Of a stretch of 64,000 nucleotides of DNA, positions 1-7,834 are shown in pieces. Below the pieces are notes generated by a model. It was not told where the DNA came from and ran no database searches. It worked only from the letters and a program-made list of their open reading frames with translations. Source of the DNA: VAYN01 sp963702075 (GTDB lineage Bacteria > Actinomycetota > Thermoleophilia > Solirubrobacterales > 70-9); NCBI GenBank assembly GCA_963702075.1, contig OY969703.1, forward strand, positions 372,001 through 436,000. Direction: 5' to 3'. Numbering within the stretch: the stretch's first letter is position 1; each line of letters starts with the position of its first letter. The position numbers and the translations under genes were made by a program.

Positions 1-375
1 GACAGAACGATCGCGAGCCAGGCAGGACGCTCCTCGCCATTCAGCATCTGGGGACAGGCACCTTCGCTCGAGCCGATTCGCATCGCACTGCTGGGGCTCA
101 CCGGCATCGCCTCGATCGCCTTCGCGTTCATCCCCCGCCGCAAGTCGCTGACCCAGCTCGCCGCGCTCTCAGCCGCCCTTCTGCTCCTGCTCCAACTCAC
201 CCTGCACCACTGGTTCTACCTCTACATCGTCTGGTGGTTCCCGCTGCTGCTCATCGCGCTGGCAGCATCACCTGCTCGAACGAGTCGGCCAGGCCCCGAT
301 CGTTCACCTCGACGAGAGCTCCCATCACCCAGACGTCTTCCTCGGCGGTCTCGAACCGCGTCGGCATCTGGGTGA
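1..375 (+). CDS. C-terminal end of a polytopic membrane protein, glycosyltransferase-87-like (partial)
   Basis: The reading frame is open from the first base and ends at the TGA at 373-375. It encodes two hydrophobic segments: one around residues 28-45 (LLGLTGIASIAFAF) and one around 61-85, with a short HHWFYLYIVWWFP stretch. That aromatic stretch resembles the last membrane helices of actinobacterial GT87/DUF2029 mannosyltransferase-like proteins, which use polyprenyl-phosphate sugars at the membrane. The last ~35 residues are basic and proline-rich and overlap the convergent gene at 251-1021, so they may be read-through of a decayed end. The N-terminal part lies outside the window, so the family call is tentative. 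Confidence 0.5.
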   Translation, partial: DRTIASQAGRSSPFSIWGQAPSLEPIRIALLGLTGIASIAFAFIPRRKSLTQLAALSAALLLLLQLTLHHWFYLYIVWWFPLLLIALAASPARTSRPGPDRSPRRELPSPRRLPRRSRTASASG

Positions 376-1021
376 TCAGCGAGCGCAGCGCCTGCTCGGG
401 CTTTACCCCGAGGACGCTGGTCCGCGAGCCGGTCATGCCGACGTCGGAGATGAAGGCGGTGCCGCCGGGCAGGACGCGGCCGTCGGCGGTGGGGACGTGG
501 GTGTGGGTGCCGAGGACGGCGGCGACACGGCCGTCGAGGTGCCAGCCCATCGCCACCTTCTCGCTCGTCACTTCGGCGTGGAAGTCGACGATCACCGCGT
601 CCTGCTCGTGGTGGCTGAGGATCGAGTCGACGGTGTCGAAGGGGGAGCGGGCGACGCGGAGACCGACGCCGCCGCTGAGGTTGACGACCCGCACGCGCAT
701 CCCCTCGACCTCGACCACGGTGTGGCCGCGACCCGGGTTGCCCTGCGGGTAGTTGGCCGGCCGCACCACCCGCTCCTCGCGGTCGAGGAAGTCGTAGGCC
801 TCGCGGTGACGGTAGACGTGGTTCCCCGTGGTGACGACGCCGACGCCGACGCCGAAGAAGTCGTTGGCGGTCCGCTCGGTGATCCCCATCCCGCCGGCTG
901 AGTTCTCGCCGTTGACGATCACCAGGTCGGGCGCGTAGCGCTCGCGCAGCTGCGGCATCGTCTCCCGCAGACCCTGGCGGCCGGGGCTGCCGACCACGTC
1001 GCCGATAAATAGAACCCGCAT
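251..1021 (-). CDS. YmdB-family metallophosphoesterase (2',3'-cyclic nucleotide phosphodiesterase type)
   Basis: The 256-residue protein is full length for the TIGR00282/YmdB family, which hydrolyses 2',3'-cyclic nucleotides in the cytoplasm. It starts with MRVLFIGDVVGSPGR (metal-binding Asp, then GSPGR). It continues with VNGENSAGG (Asn/Glu ligands), TTGNHVYRH (GNH), a VDFHAE segment and GTHTHVPTAD near residue 171, which are the expected metal and active-site motifs in order. The usual GNHIWD/GNHxxD sequence is GNHVYR here, a mild deviation. The ATG at 1021 is the start. Its stop lies inside the tail of the upstream convergent partial gene. Confidence 0.88.
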   Translation of the reverse strand: MRVLFIGDVVGSPGRQGLRETMPQLRERYAPDLVIVNGENSAGGMGITERTANDFFGVGVGVVTTGNHVYRHREAYDFLDREERVVRPANYPQGNPGRGHTVVEVEGMRVRVVNLSGGVGLRVARSPFDTVDSILSHHEQDAVIVDFHAEVTSEKVAMGWHLDGRVAAVLGTHTHVPTADGRVLPGGTAFISDVGMTGSRTSVLGVKPEQALRSLITQMPTRFETAEEDVWVMGALVEVNDRGLADSFEQVMLPAR

Positions 1022-1045
1022 CCCGGCGAGACCTTATCTGCGAGA

Positions 1046-1699
1046 TTGAACGGGGTGGTCGAGTCGGCTGAAAGGGAAGCGATCCTGAGGCGAGCGCTGA
1101 CCTATCCCTACGCGAGCCCGGAGCGCTCCTACCTCTACCGAGATGGGGGAGCGAAGGAACTGCCGGAGGACTTCGACCGCAGCGGCCGCACTCCCTTGAT
1201 CTCCTACGGAGCTAACGCCGCGCCCGAGGCGCTGGCCCTGAAGCTGGCGGCGCTGCCGGGCGAACCGCTGCCGGTGGAGCGCTCGGAGCTGGAGGACTAC
1301 GACGTCGTCTATTCCGCCCATGTCTCTCCTTACGGCGCCGTCCCGGCGACGCTGCTGGAGAGCCCCGGAACCGTCGCCCCGGTCTTCATCCTCCACCCGA
1401 CCGCGGAACAGCACGCCCTGCTGACCGCGACGGAGCTGAACTACGACCTGGTCGAGGTCAAGGGACACGCGGCCTACCGCAGCAAGCACGGCTGCCTCGA
1501 GCTCGACGGCGCGCCCGTGGCGCTGGCGGCGATTCCCTCCCGCGGCCGCACCCTCCCGCAGCTCGACCAGCCGGCGGTGCTCGAGCGGGTCCGAGCTCAG
1601 CTCGCGCCCGAGCTGGAGCTCGAGGAGTTCATCCACGCCTGCATCGAGCGCGGCGGGATCAAACCGTTGCGAATCGACGCAGGGCGAGCCGGGCGATGA
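1046..1699 (+). CDS. Conserved hypothetical protein, possible gamma-glutamylcyclotransferase-like fold
   Basis: This 217-residue protein has no signal peptide or membrane segment. An early LISYGANAAPEAL motif (about residues 49-61) followed by YDVVYSAHVSPYG and PATLLESPGT recalls the YGxN nucleotide/glutamyl-binding loop and strand order of GGCT/AIG2-like proteins. No diagnostic catalytic Glu can be assigned with certainty. The start is TTG at 1046; an in-frame GTG at 1055 is an alternative. It is divergent from the YmdB gene with 24 bp between them, and its 3' end overlaps the convergent ABC permease by 41 bp. The function is unknown and the fold assignment is weak inference. Confidence 0.6.
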   Translation: MNGVVESAEREAILRRALTYPYASPERSYLYRDGGAKELPEDFDRSGRTPLISYGANAAPEALALKLAALPGEPLPVERSELEDYDVVYSAHVSPYGAVPATLLESPGTVAPVFILHPTAEQHALLTATELNYDLVEVKGHAAYRSKHGCLELDGAPVALAAIPSRGRTLPQLDQPAVLERVRAQLAPELELEEFIHACIERGGIKPLRIDAGRAGR

Positions 1700-3017
1700 G
1701 GGTGTAGGCGGCGAAGAGGATCGCCAGGTGCAGGAGCGGCCCGCCGATCCCCGGCCCGGCGGTGTCGAGCGCGGCGGTGATCGCCTGCAGGGCCGGCTTG
1801 AACGGGAAGAGAGCGGTGAAGTAGCGGATCGCGTCGAAGACGGTGGGGCTGACCGCGCCCGAGGGGACGAGGGAGAGGAAGGCGACCGGGAGGGTGACCA
1901 TGAAGGCGAGCAGGGAGACCGCCCGCACCTCGCGAGCCGCGGCCCCAAGGGCGGCACCGGCCGCTCCCAGCGCCGCTCCGGAGAAGAGGATCGCGACCAG
2001 CCAGAGACCGATGCGGTGCAGTTCCAGGGAGACGAAGAACTGCATCCCGAACAACATCAGCAGGGTGACGACGAGGCCGACCGCGACCCCGAGCAGGATC
2101 TTCTCGGTCAGCAGGCCGAAGGTCGAGACGAGGCCGCGGGTCAGCCGCGGGAAGGCGTTCTCCTCCCGCTCCAGCGCCAGCGAGCCGGCGACCAGGAGGA
2201 CGACGACGAAGGCCAGGGTCAGCGTCGCGGCGACGGCGATCGCGAAGATTTCCAGCGGCGGGCTCTCGCCGCCGACCACCACCTTGTCGACCTTGATCGG
2301 CTGCGCGAGCCGGGCGATCAGCGGCTTGGCGACGTCGAGGTTGTCGCGCGCCTGGGCGGCGAAGTCGGTCACTTCCTTCAGCGGCGGCTGCAGGCTCTTC
2401 GGCAGCGCCGGCGTCACCGCTTCGAGAATTTTCGCGCTGGTTCGCAGGCCGAGGATGTGGAAGCTGCCGCCGAGCGCCTTGAACTCACCGCCGTTGACGA
2501 TCAGGTTCAGGTAGCGGCCGCCTTCGGAGCCGATCCGCCGCGCGACCGCCAGGTTCGCCTGGGCCAGCAGGCTGGTGATCCGGTCGTCGACCAGTTCCGC
2601 CTTGACCGCGTTTTCCTCGTTGACGAGGACTTCGACTTCCGGCACCCCCGGGGTCAGGGTCGAGAGCGAGTTGATCTTGTTGACGAGGTTGGCGGGGAGG
2701 ATCAGAGCCGCCAGCGCGTCGCCCGACTTCACCCTGGATTCGGCCTCTGCGCGGTCGGCGACGAAGACGCATTCGACCCGGCTGCAGATCCGACCCTTGA
2801 CGTTCGCCGAGGGCAGCTGGGCGCCGCCGACGGTGATCCGCGTCCCGGCCGGAACTTCGTTGAGGAAGGCGACCCGTGGCTTTTCCGGCCCGCGCGAGAT
2901 CGCGAAGCCGACCAGGACCGCGATCAGGATCGGGTAGGCGACCAATATCGCCGCCTGCAGCGGCGAGCGGCGGAGGATCTGCAGGTCCTTCAGCAGCAGC
3001 CAGCGGACGCCGCGCAT
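1659..3017 (-). CDS. ABC-2 type exporter permease
   Basis: The 452-residue membrane protein has the ABC-2 permease plan. One N-terminal transmembrane helix (residues ~20-42) is followed by a large extracytoplasmic domain of about 210 residues. A C-terminal bundle of about five to six helices begins near residue 255, with the conserved ERE-x-x-x-F-P-RL-TRG-L loop (LALEREENAFPRLTRG). It is the membrane partner of the ATPase encoded immediately upstream; the two genes share base 3017 (overlapping stop and start), so they are translationally coupled. Substrate unknown: such pairs export drugs, lipids or peptides. Confidence 0.85.
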   Translation of the reverse strand: MRGVRWLLLKDLQILRRSPLQAAILVAYPILIAVLVGFAISRGPEKPRVAFLNEVPAGTRITVGGAQLPSANVKGRICSRVECVFVADRAEAESRVKSGDALAALILPANLVNKINSLSTLTPGVPEVEVLVNEENAVKAELVDDRITSLLAQANLAVARRIGSEGGRYLNLIVNGGEFKALGGSFHILGLRTSAKILEAVTPALPKSLQPPLKEVTDFAAQARDNLDVAKPLIARLAQPIKVDKVVVGGESPPLEIFAIAVAATLTLAFVVVLLVAGSLALEREENAFPRLTRGLVSTFGLLTEKILLGVAVGLVVTLLMLFGMQFFVSLELHRIGLWLVAILFSGAALGAAGAALGAAAREVRAVSLLAFMVTLPVAFLSLVPSGAVSPTVFDAIRYFTALFPFKPALQAITAALDTAGPGIGGPLLHLAILFAAYTLIARLALRRFATV

Positions 3018-3778
3018 CAGTGCCCCCGATGGTGCAGGTAGGCGACGAAGGCGGTCTCGAAGTCGCGGTCGGCAGCCTCGGGGGCCTCGCGGCGCACCGC
3101 CTCGCGCAGCTCCGCGGGCGGTCCGTCGAAAAGCGCCTCGCCGTCGGCGAGGACCAGCAGCCGGCCGCCGTAGCGCTCGGCCTCCTGGATGTCGTGGGTG
3201 GAGAAGATGACGGTGGTGCCGCGGTCGGCGAGGGCGGAGACGAACTCCCAGAGGCGCGAGCGCTGGCGCGGGTCGAGGCCGACGCTGGGCTCATCGAGCA
3301 GCAGCACCGCTGGTCGCGAGAGCAGCCCGATCGCGATGTTGATCCGTTGCTGGTTGCCGCCGGACAGCCGCGCCACGATCTCCTCACGACGCTCCTGCAA
3401 CCCGGTCAGCTCGAGCATCTCCGCGGTCGAGGCACGCGGGTCCTCATGGCCCTCCAGCCGCGCGAACAGCATCAGGTTCTCCTCCACCGTCAGCCGCCGG
3501 TAGAGCGCCGCCTGCTGCGGCACCCACCCGACCTCCCCATTCGAGGAACTCACCTCCCCCTCATCCGGCTTGGAGATTCCGGCAAGGATCGAGAGCAAGG
3601 TCGTCTTCCCTGCCCCGTTAGGACCAATCACAGCCACTCGATCCCCAGCAGCTGCTTTGAACGAGACGCCCCGCAGCGCTTCCCGACTGCCGAACCTCTT
3701 GACGACGCCCGTGGCCTCCACGGCGGACAAGCTACTGCCCGAAGTATCGAGGAGGCTGGAGTGTCTCCGTACGGACAC
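3017..3778 (-). CDS. ABC transporter ATP-binding protein
   Basis: The 253-residue cytoplasmic ATPase shows all hallmarks. Walker A is GPNGAGKT at 52-59, the Q-loop is VPQQAALYRR near 87, the signature is LSGGNQQR at 138-145, Walker B is LLLDEPSVGLD at 159-169, and the switch His is in FSTHD. It is most like the NatA/DrrA-type ATPases that work with ABC-2 permeases, matching its partner at 1659-3017. The first ~20 residues (MSVRRHSSLL...) are unusual for the family, so the true start may lie a little downstream, for example near codon 20. Promoter elements are not obvious. Confidence 0.9.
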   Translation of the reverse strand: MSVRRHSSLLDTSGSSLSAVEATGVVKRFGSREALRGVSFKAAAGDRVAVIGPNGAGKTTLLSILAGISKPDEGEVSSSNGEVGWVPQQAALYRRLTVEENLMLFARLEGHEDPRASTAEMLELTGLQERREEIVARLSGGNQQRINIAIGLLSRPAVLLLDEPSVGLDPRQRSRLWEFVSALADRGTTVIFSTHDIQEAERYGGRLLVLADGEALFDGPPAELREAVRREAPEAADRDFETAFVAYLHHRGH

Positions 3779-3871
3779 TTAGAGCGAGAGAAGCGAGCGG
3801 GTCCGGTAGGAGACGCTCCAGCCTCCGCCCACGCCGAGGCACTCCCCGCCCCTTCCCTAGACTCAAAAGAG

Positions 3872-4849
3872 ATGTCCTTCCCCGCAACGCGCCTTCGTCG
3901 TCTCCGGCGCACCGACACCCTGCGCGGCTTGGTCCGAGAGACCGAGCTCTCGCCCGCCCACCTGATCCAGCCGGCGTTCGTGATCGCCGGCGAGGACGTG
4001 CGCGAGGAGGTCCCCTCGATGCCGGGCATCGAGCGCTTCTCGATCTCGCACCTGGTCGAGGAGGCGGGGGAGATCGCCGCCGCCGGGATCGGCGCGCTGA
4101 TGCTGTTCGGCATTCCCGCCGCCAAGGACGACGCCGGCTCCGGCGCCTACGACGACGAGGGCGTCGTGCAGATGGCGGTGCGGGCGCTGAAGGAGGCCCA
4201 TCCCGACCTGATCGTGATGACCGACGTCTGCCTCTGCGAGTACACCTCGCACGGCCACTGCGGCGTCATCCGCGACGGCAGCACCGAGGTCGACAACGAC
4301 GTCACCGTCGAGCTGCTGGCGAAAACTGCGATCTCGCACGCCCTCGCCGGCGCCGACGCGGTCGCCCCCAGCGACATGATGGACGGCCGCATCGGCTCGA
4401 TCCGTTTCCAGCTCGACGAGGAGGGACACCCCGACGTGCCGATCGTCGCCTACAGCGCCAAGTACGCCTCCGCCTTCTACGGACCGTTCCGGGACGCCGC
4501 CGAGTCGACGCCGCAGCACGGCGACCGCCGCGGCTACCAGATGGACCCCGCCAACGTGGCCGAAGCGGTCCGCGAGGCCGAGCTGGATCTCGACGAGGGC
4601 GCCGACATGCTGATGGTGAAGCCGGCCCTGCCCTATCTGGACGTCGTGCGGCGGGTCAAAGACGCGACCGGCGCCCCGGTAGCCGCCTACCACGTCTCCG
4701 GCGAGTACTCGATGCTGAAGGCCGCCGCCGCCAACGGCTGGATCGACGAGCGCGCCGCCGTGGTCGAGGCGCTGACCTCGATCCGCCGCGCCGGCGCCGA
4801 CGCGATCGTCACCTACTACGCGAAGGAGGCCGCACCGTGGCTTCGGTGA
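3872..4849 (+). CDS. hemB: Porphobilinogen synthase (delta-aminolevulinic acid dehydratase)
   Basis: HemB condenses two 5-aminolevulinate molecules to porphobilinogen, an early shared step of heme, siroheme and cobalamin synthesis. The ATG at 3872 gives 325 residues, the normal length; reading further upstream would add sequence that belongs to no known family. The Schiff-base lysines are Lys197 (in VAYSAKYAS) and Lys250 (in MLMVKPALPY). Cys120, Cys122 and Cys130 in DVCLCEYTSHGHCG mark the zinc-dependent class. It is first in an operon and overlaps the next gene by 13 bp. Confidence 0.96.
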   Translation: MSFPATRLRRLRRTDTLRGLVRETELSPAHLIQPAFVIAGEDVREEVPSMPGIERFSISHLVEEAGEIAAAGIGALMLFGIPAAKDDAGSGAYDDEGVVQMAVRALKEAHPDLIVMTDVCLCEYTSHGHCGVIRDGSTEVDNDVTVELLAKTAISHALAGADAVAPSDMMDGRIGSIRFQLDEEGHPDVPIVAYSAKYASAFYGPFRDAAESTPQHGDRRGYQMDPANVAEAVREAELDLDEGADMLMVKPALPYLDVVRRVKDATGAPVAAYHVSGEYSMLKAAAANGWIDERAAVVEALTSIRRAGADAIVTYYAKEAAPWLR

Positions 4850-5922
4850 AAGTGCCGCAGTCGAAGGCGCGGAGCCGCAAGGACGGCGCCGCGATCCCGC
4901 TCGACGAGACCGACAAGCGGCTGATGAACCTGCTGCAGTCGAGCTTCCCGCTCGACCCCGAGCCGTTCGCGCTCGTCGCCTCCGAGGCCGAGCTCGAGGT
5001 GGACGACGTGCTCGCCCGCACCCAACGCCTGCTCGACGGCCGCATCATCCGCGAGATCACGCCGATCTTCGACACCCGGGCGCTCGGCTACGAGTCGATG
5101 CTGGTGGCGGCGAAAGTCGACTCCGAGCACCCGCAGCGGGCGGCGCAGATCGTCAACGCCCATCCCGGCGTCTCCCACAACTACCTGCGCACCCACGAGT
5201 TCAACCTCTGGTTCACGATCGCCACCCCGCCCGACTCGGAGCTCGGGCTGAAAGGGACGCTGGAAGCGCTGATGGAGGAGATGGGGGCGGAGTCGCTGCG
5301 GGAACTGCCGACCCTCACCCTGTTCAAAATCAACATGAACCTGGAGATGGAGAAGGGAACCGAGGCGCTGGCCGCTCCGGTCGAAGCGGCGCCCCCGCGC
5401 GAGCTGGAACCGCAGCCCTACGGCGAGGACGACATCGCCCTGATCAAGGCGCTGCAGGGCCCGATGGAGGCGGTCGCCCGTCCCTACGACGCGGCGGCCT
5501 CCGAGCTCGGGATCTCGACCGAGGAGCTGCTCGACCGCCTGGGCGCGATGGTCGACCGCAAGATCCTCCGCCGTGTCGCCGCGATCCTCTACCACCGCCG
5601 CGCCGGCTTCTCGGCCAACGGGATGGGCGTCTGGAAGGTGCCCGAGGACCAGATCCTCGAGGTCGGCGGCCGCATGGCCTCCTTCCGCGGCATCTCCCAC
5701 TGCTACCAGCGGCCGACCTATGAGGACTGGCCCTACAGCGTCTTCACGATGGCCCACGGCCGCTCGAAAGAGGAGTGCGACGCGGTCCTCGACGCGATCG
5801 CCGCCGAGTGCGGGATGGGGCCGGACGACCGCGCCACCCTCTACTCCTCGACCGAGTACAAGAAGATCCGCCTCCACTACTTCACCGAGGACTACGCCCG
5901 CTGGGAGGCGGAGCATTCCTGA
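4837..5922 (+). CDS. Fused AhbA-AhbB/NirDL-type siroheme decarboxylase-like protein (two Lrp/AsnC-like halves)
   Basis: The 361-residue protein has two tandem homologous halves, each with an AsnC-type helix-turn-helix and an Lrp-like ligand domain. Half 1 (about 22-180) contains SHNYLRTHEFNLWFTIA. Half 2 (about 195-355) contains FSANGMGVWKVPE and ISHCYQRPTYEDWPY followed by SVFTMAHGRS. These are hallmarks of the AhbA/AhbB and NirD/L/G/H siroheme decarboxylases, which remove acetate carboxylates of siroheme to give didecarboxysiroheme. It would often be auto-annotated as an Lrp/AsnC regulator, but its place between hemB and hemL and the His/Tyr/Arg-rich motifs favour an enzyme. The GTG start at 4837 overlaps hemB. 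Activity is inferred. Confidence 0.75.
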   Translation: MASVKVPQSKARSRKDGAAIPLDETDKRLMNLLQSSFPLDPEPFALVASEAELEVDDVLARTQRLLDGRIIREITPIFDTRALGYESMLVAAKVDSEHPQRAAQIVNAHPGVSHNYLRTHEFNLWFTIATPPDSELGLKGTLEALMEEMGAESLRELPTLTLFKINMNLEMEKGTEALAAPVEAAPPRELEPQPYGEDDIALIKALQGPMEAVARPYDAAASELGISTEELLDRLGAMVDRKILRRVAAILYHRRAGFSANGMGVWKVPEDQILEVGGRMASFRGISHCYQRPTYEDWPYSVFTMAHGRSKEECDAVLDAIAAECGMGPDDRATLYSSTEYKKIRLHYFTEDYARWEAEHS

Positions 5923-5929
5923 GCTTCGG

Positions 5930-5966
5930 CTGTTCCTTTTGCCTGCTGAGCGAGCAAAAGGAACAG
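5930..5966 (+). promoter_or_regulatory. Perfect 13-bp hairpin covering the hemL ribosome binding site
   Basis: CTGTTCCTTTTGC (5930-5942) is exactly complementary to GCAAAAGGAACAG (5954-5966), with an 11-nt loop. The right arm contains AAAAGGA, the only Shine-Dalgarno-like sequence before the hemL ATG at 5974. Folding would hide the ribosome binding site, while ribosomes finishing the upstream gene (stop 5920-5922) could open it. The T-rich left arm does not follow a GC stem, so a simple terminator is less likely. Confidence 0.6.
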
Positions 5967-5973
5967 GCAACCG

Positions 5974-7233
5974 ATGAGCGACCTGTTTGATCGCGCGCAA
6001 CGGGTCCTCCCGGGAGGCGTCAACTCGCCCGTGCGGGCGATGCGGCAGATCGGCCGCGACCCGATCTTCATCGACCGCGCCGAAGGCTGCTGGCTCTACG
6101 ACGTCGAGGGCAACCGCTACCTCGACTGGATCGGCTCCTGGGGGCCGATGATCCTCGGCCACGCCGAGCCTGCGGTGGTCGCAGCGGTGATCGAAGCGGC
6201 GAAGCGGGGGACGAGCTTCGGCGCCGCGACCCTGTGGGAGGTCCAGCTCGCCGAGGTGGTGGCGGCGCGGATGCCCTCGGTCGAGATGATCCGGATGACC
6301 AGTTCCGGGACCGAGGCGGCGATGAGCGCGGTGCGCCTGGCGCGGGCGATCACCGGCCGCGAGGTCGTGGTCAAGTTCGCCGGCGCCTACCACGGCCACT
6401 CCGACGGCCTCCTCGCCGACGCCGGCTCGGGGCTGGCGACGCTCGGCGTCCCGGGCAGCCCCGGCGTCCTGCCGGCGCAGGCGGCTGCGACCGTGGTGGT
6501 GCCGTGGAACGACCGCGAGGCGGTCAGCCGGGCGCTGGCCGAGCACCAGGTCGCGGCGCTCCTGGCCGAGCCGATCGCCGCCAACATGGGCGTCGTCCCG
6601 CCCGCCGACGGTTTCCTCGAGTTCCTCCGCGAGGCCACCCGCGAGGCGGGGGCGCTGCTCGCCTTCGACGAGGTGATCACCGGCTTCCGCGTCGCCCGCG
6701 GCGGCGCCCAGGAGCTCTTCGGGGTCGAACCGGACCTGACGGTGATGGGCAAGGTGCTCGGCGGCGGCCTGCCGGCGGCGGCCTACGGCGGACCGCGTGA
6801 GCACATGGAACGGATCGCCCCGGCCGGCGACGTTTACCAGGCCGGCACGCTCTCCGGGAACCCGCTCGCCGTCGCTGCCGGGCTGGCGACGCTCGACCAG
6901 CTCGACCACGCCGCCTACGTCCGCCTCGGGGAGCTGACCGACCGCCTCGCCGCGGGCTTCGAGGCGCTCGCCGCCGAGCGGCCGCTGCAGGTCGCCGCGG
7001 CGCCGGGCCTCGTCACCCTCTTCTTCAGCGAGGTCCCGGTCGTCGATTTCGCCACCGCAACCGCCTGCGACATCGAGGCCCACGCCCGTTTCTGTCGCGC
7101 CCTGCTCGAGCGCGGCGTCTACCCGCCGCCGGCCCAGTTCGAGGCCTGGTTCGTCTCCCTCGCCCACGCCGAGGCGACGATCGACCAGACGCTCGACGCG
7201 GCCGCCGAGTCCCTCGACGAGGCGCTGCGGTGA
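5974..7233 (+). CDS. hemL: Glutamate-1-semialdehyde 2,1-aminomutase
   Basis: HemL is a PLP enzyme that converts glutamate-1-semialdehyde to 5-aminolevulinate, the HemB substrate, in the C5 pathway. The 419-residue protein begins with a typical PGGVNSPVRAM segment. It carries MTSSGTEAAMSA (phosphate-binding), AYHGHSD, FDEVITGFR (Asp232 contacting the pyridine nitrogen) and MGKVLGGGLPAAA with the Schiff-base lysine at about residue 260. The gene sits 51 bp after the siroheme-decarboxylase-like gene, and its ribosome binding site lies in a hairpin. Its stop overlaps the GTG of the next gene. Confidence 0.95.
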   Translation: MSDLFDRAQRVLPGGVNSPVRAMRQIGRDPIFIDRAEGCWLYDVEGNRYLDWIGSWGPMILGHAEPAVVAAVIEAAKRGTSFGAATLWEVQLAEVVAARMPSVEMIRMTSSGTEAAMSAVRLARAITGREVVVKFAGAYHGHSDGLLADAGSGLATLGVPGSPGVLPAQAAATVVVPWNDREAVSRALAEHQVAALLAEPIAANMGVVPPADGFLEFLREATREAGALLAFDEVITGFRVARGGAQELFGVEPDLTVMGKVLGGGLPAAAYGGPREHMERIAPAGDVYQAGTLSGNPLAVAAGLATLDQLDHAAYVRLGELTDRLAAGFEALAAERPLQVAAAPGLVTLFFSEVPVVDFATATACDIEAHARFCRALLERGVYPPPAQFEAWFVSLAHAEATIDQTLDAAAESLDEALR

Positions 7234-7625
7234 ACGCCCTGCAAGCGCTCGCCGACCAGCTCCGCGGCGAGGACACTCCGATCGCCCCCCACGTGATCGA
7301 CCCGGCCGAGCCCTCACAGCTCGGTGAGCTCGCGGGCGGCGGCGAATACGCCCTCGTCGTCGAGGCGGTCCGAGAGGGCTACCTCCTCCACTACGAGCAG
7401 CCCCGCCTGCTCGCCGGCCACGACTCCGACCTCGCCCTGCTCGCCGGCGACTACCTCTACGCCCTCGGCCTCGACCGCCTCGCCACCCTCGAAGACACCC
7501 GCGCCGTCGCCATCCTCTCCGATCTGATCAGCAACTGCGCTCGGCTACAGGCCGAAGGGGAAACCTCCCCGATCGAGAACCTCTGGCGCGAAGCCGCGGA
7601 ACGGATCGCCGCCCACCTGCCATAA
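7230..7625 (+). CDS. Conserved hypothetical protein coupled to hemL
   Basis: The GTG at 7230 overlaps the hemL stop by 4 bp, so the gene is translationally coupled to hemL. The 131-residue product is mostly helical by composition, without signal peptide or membrane segment. A central LLAGDYLYALGLDRLA stretch faintly resembles a helix of polyprenyl-synthase-like regulatory subunits, but no Asp-rich catalytic motif is present. Position in the tetrapyrrole operon suggests a linked accessory role; I do not recognise the family and the function is unknown. Confidence 0.72.
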   Translation: MNALQALADQLRGEDTPIAPHVIDPAEPSQLGELAGGGEYALVVEAVREGYLLHYEQPRLLAGHDSDLALLAGDYLYALGLDRLATLEDTRAVAILSDLISNCARLQAEGETSPIENLWREAAERIAAHLP

Positions 7626-7632
7626 CAAGGCG

Positions 7633-7800
7633 CTACGGGCGGCGGGCACTTTCGCGAAGTTCGCGAAAAACTCGCTCGGTTCTAACCGTATGAATCGCCG
7701 CTTGCCGGCGGAACTCGCGGAAATGGGCATCTGCCCTCTCTAGGGCGGCACGGTTTTTCGCCTGCGTCTTCTCGATCCTCTCGTTCAGCTCCTCTCGCAT
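7633..7800 (-). CDS. Small charged coiled-coil-like protein (55 aa), unknown function
   Basis: A perfect Shine-Dalgarno sequence, AAAGGAGG (complement of 7807-7814), stands 6 nt before the ATG at 7800. This fixes the start there rather than at an in-frame upstream codon at 7833. The product (MREELNERIEKTQAKNR...) is very rich in Arg, Glu and Ala with heptad-like spacing and ends ELRESARRP. The gene follows the membrane protein at 7835-8272 by 34 bp and is probably cotranscribed with it. No homology is recognised. It is convergent with the gene ending at 7625. Confidence 0.6.
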   Translation of the reverse strand: MREELNERIEKTQAKNRAALERADAHFREFRRQAAIHTVRTERVFRELRESARRP

Positions 7801-7834
7801 TACGCGCCTCCTTTCTGTGGTAGACAAAACCATT

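Noticed and set aside
4837..5922. Simple Lrp/AsnC transcription regulator
   Set aside because: The double-domain layout, siroheme-decarboxylase motifs and hem operon position fit AhbA/AhbB better, though a regulatory role is not excluded.
4816..7317. An 833-codon open frame on the minus strand across hemB-hemL
   Set aside because: It lies opposite three well-supported genes, has Arg/Gly/Asp-rich sequence typical of an antisense frame in GC-rich DNA, and shows no family motif.
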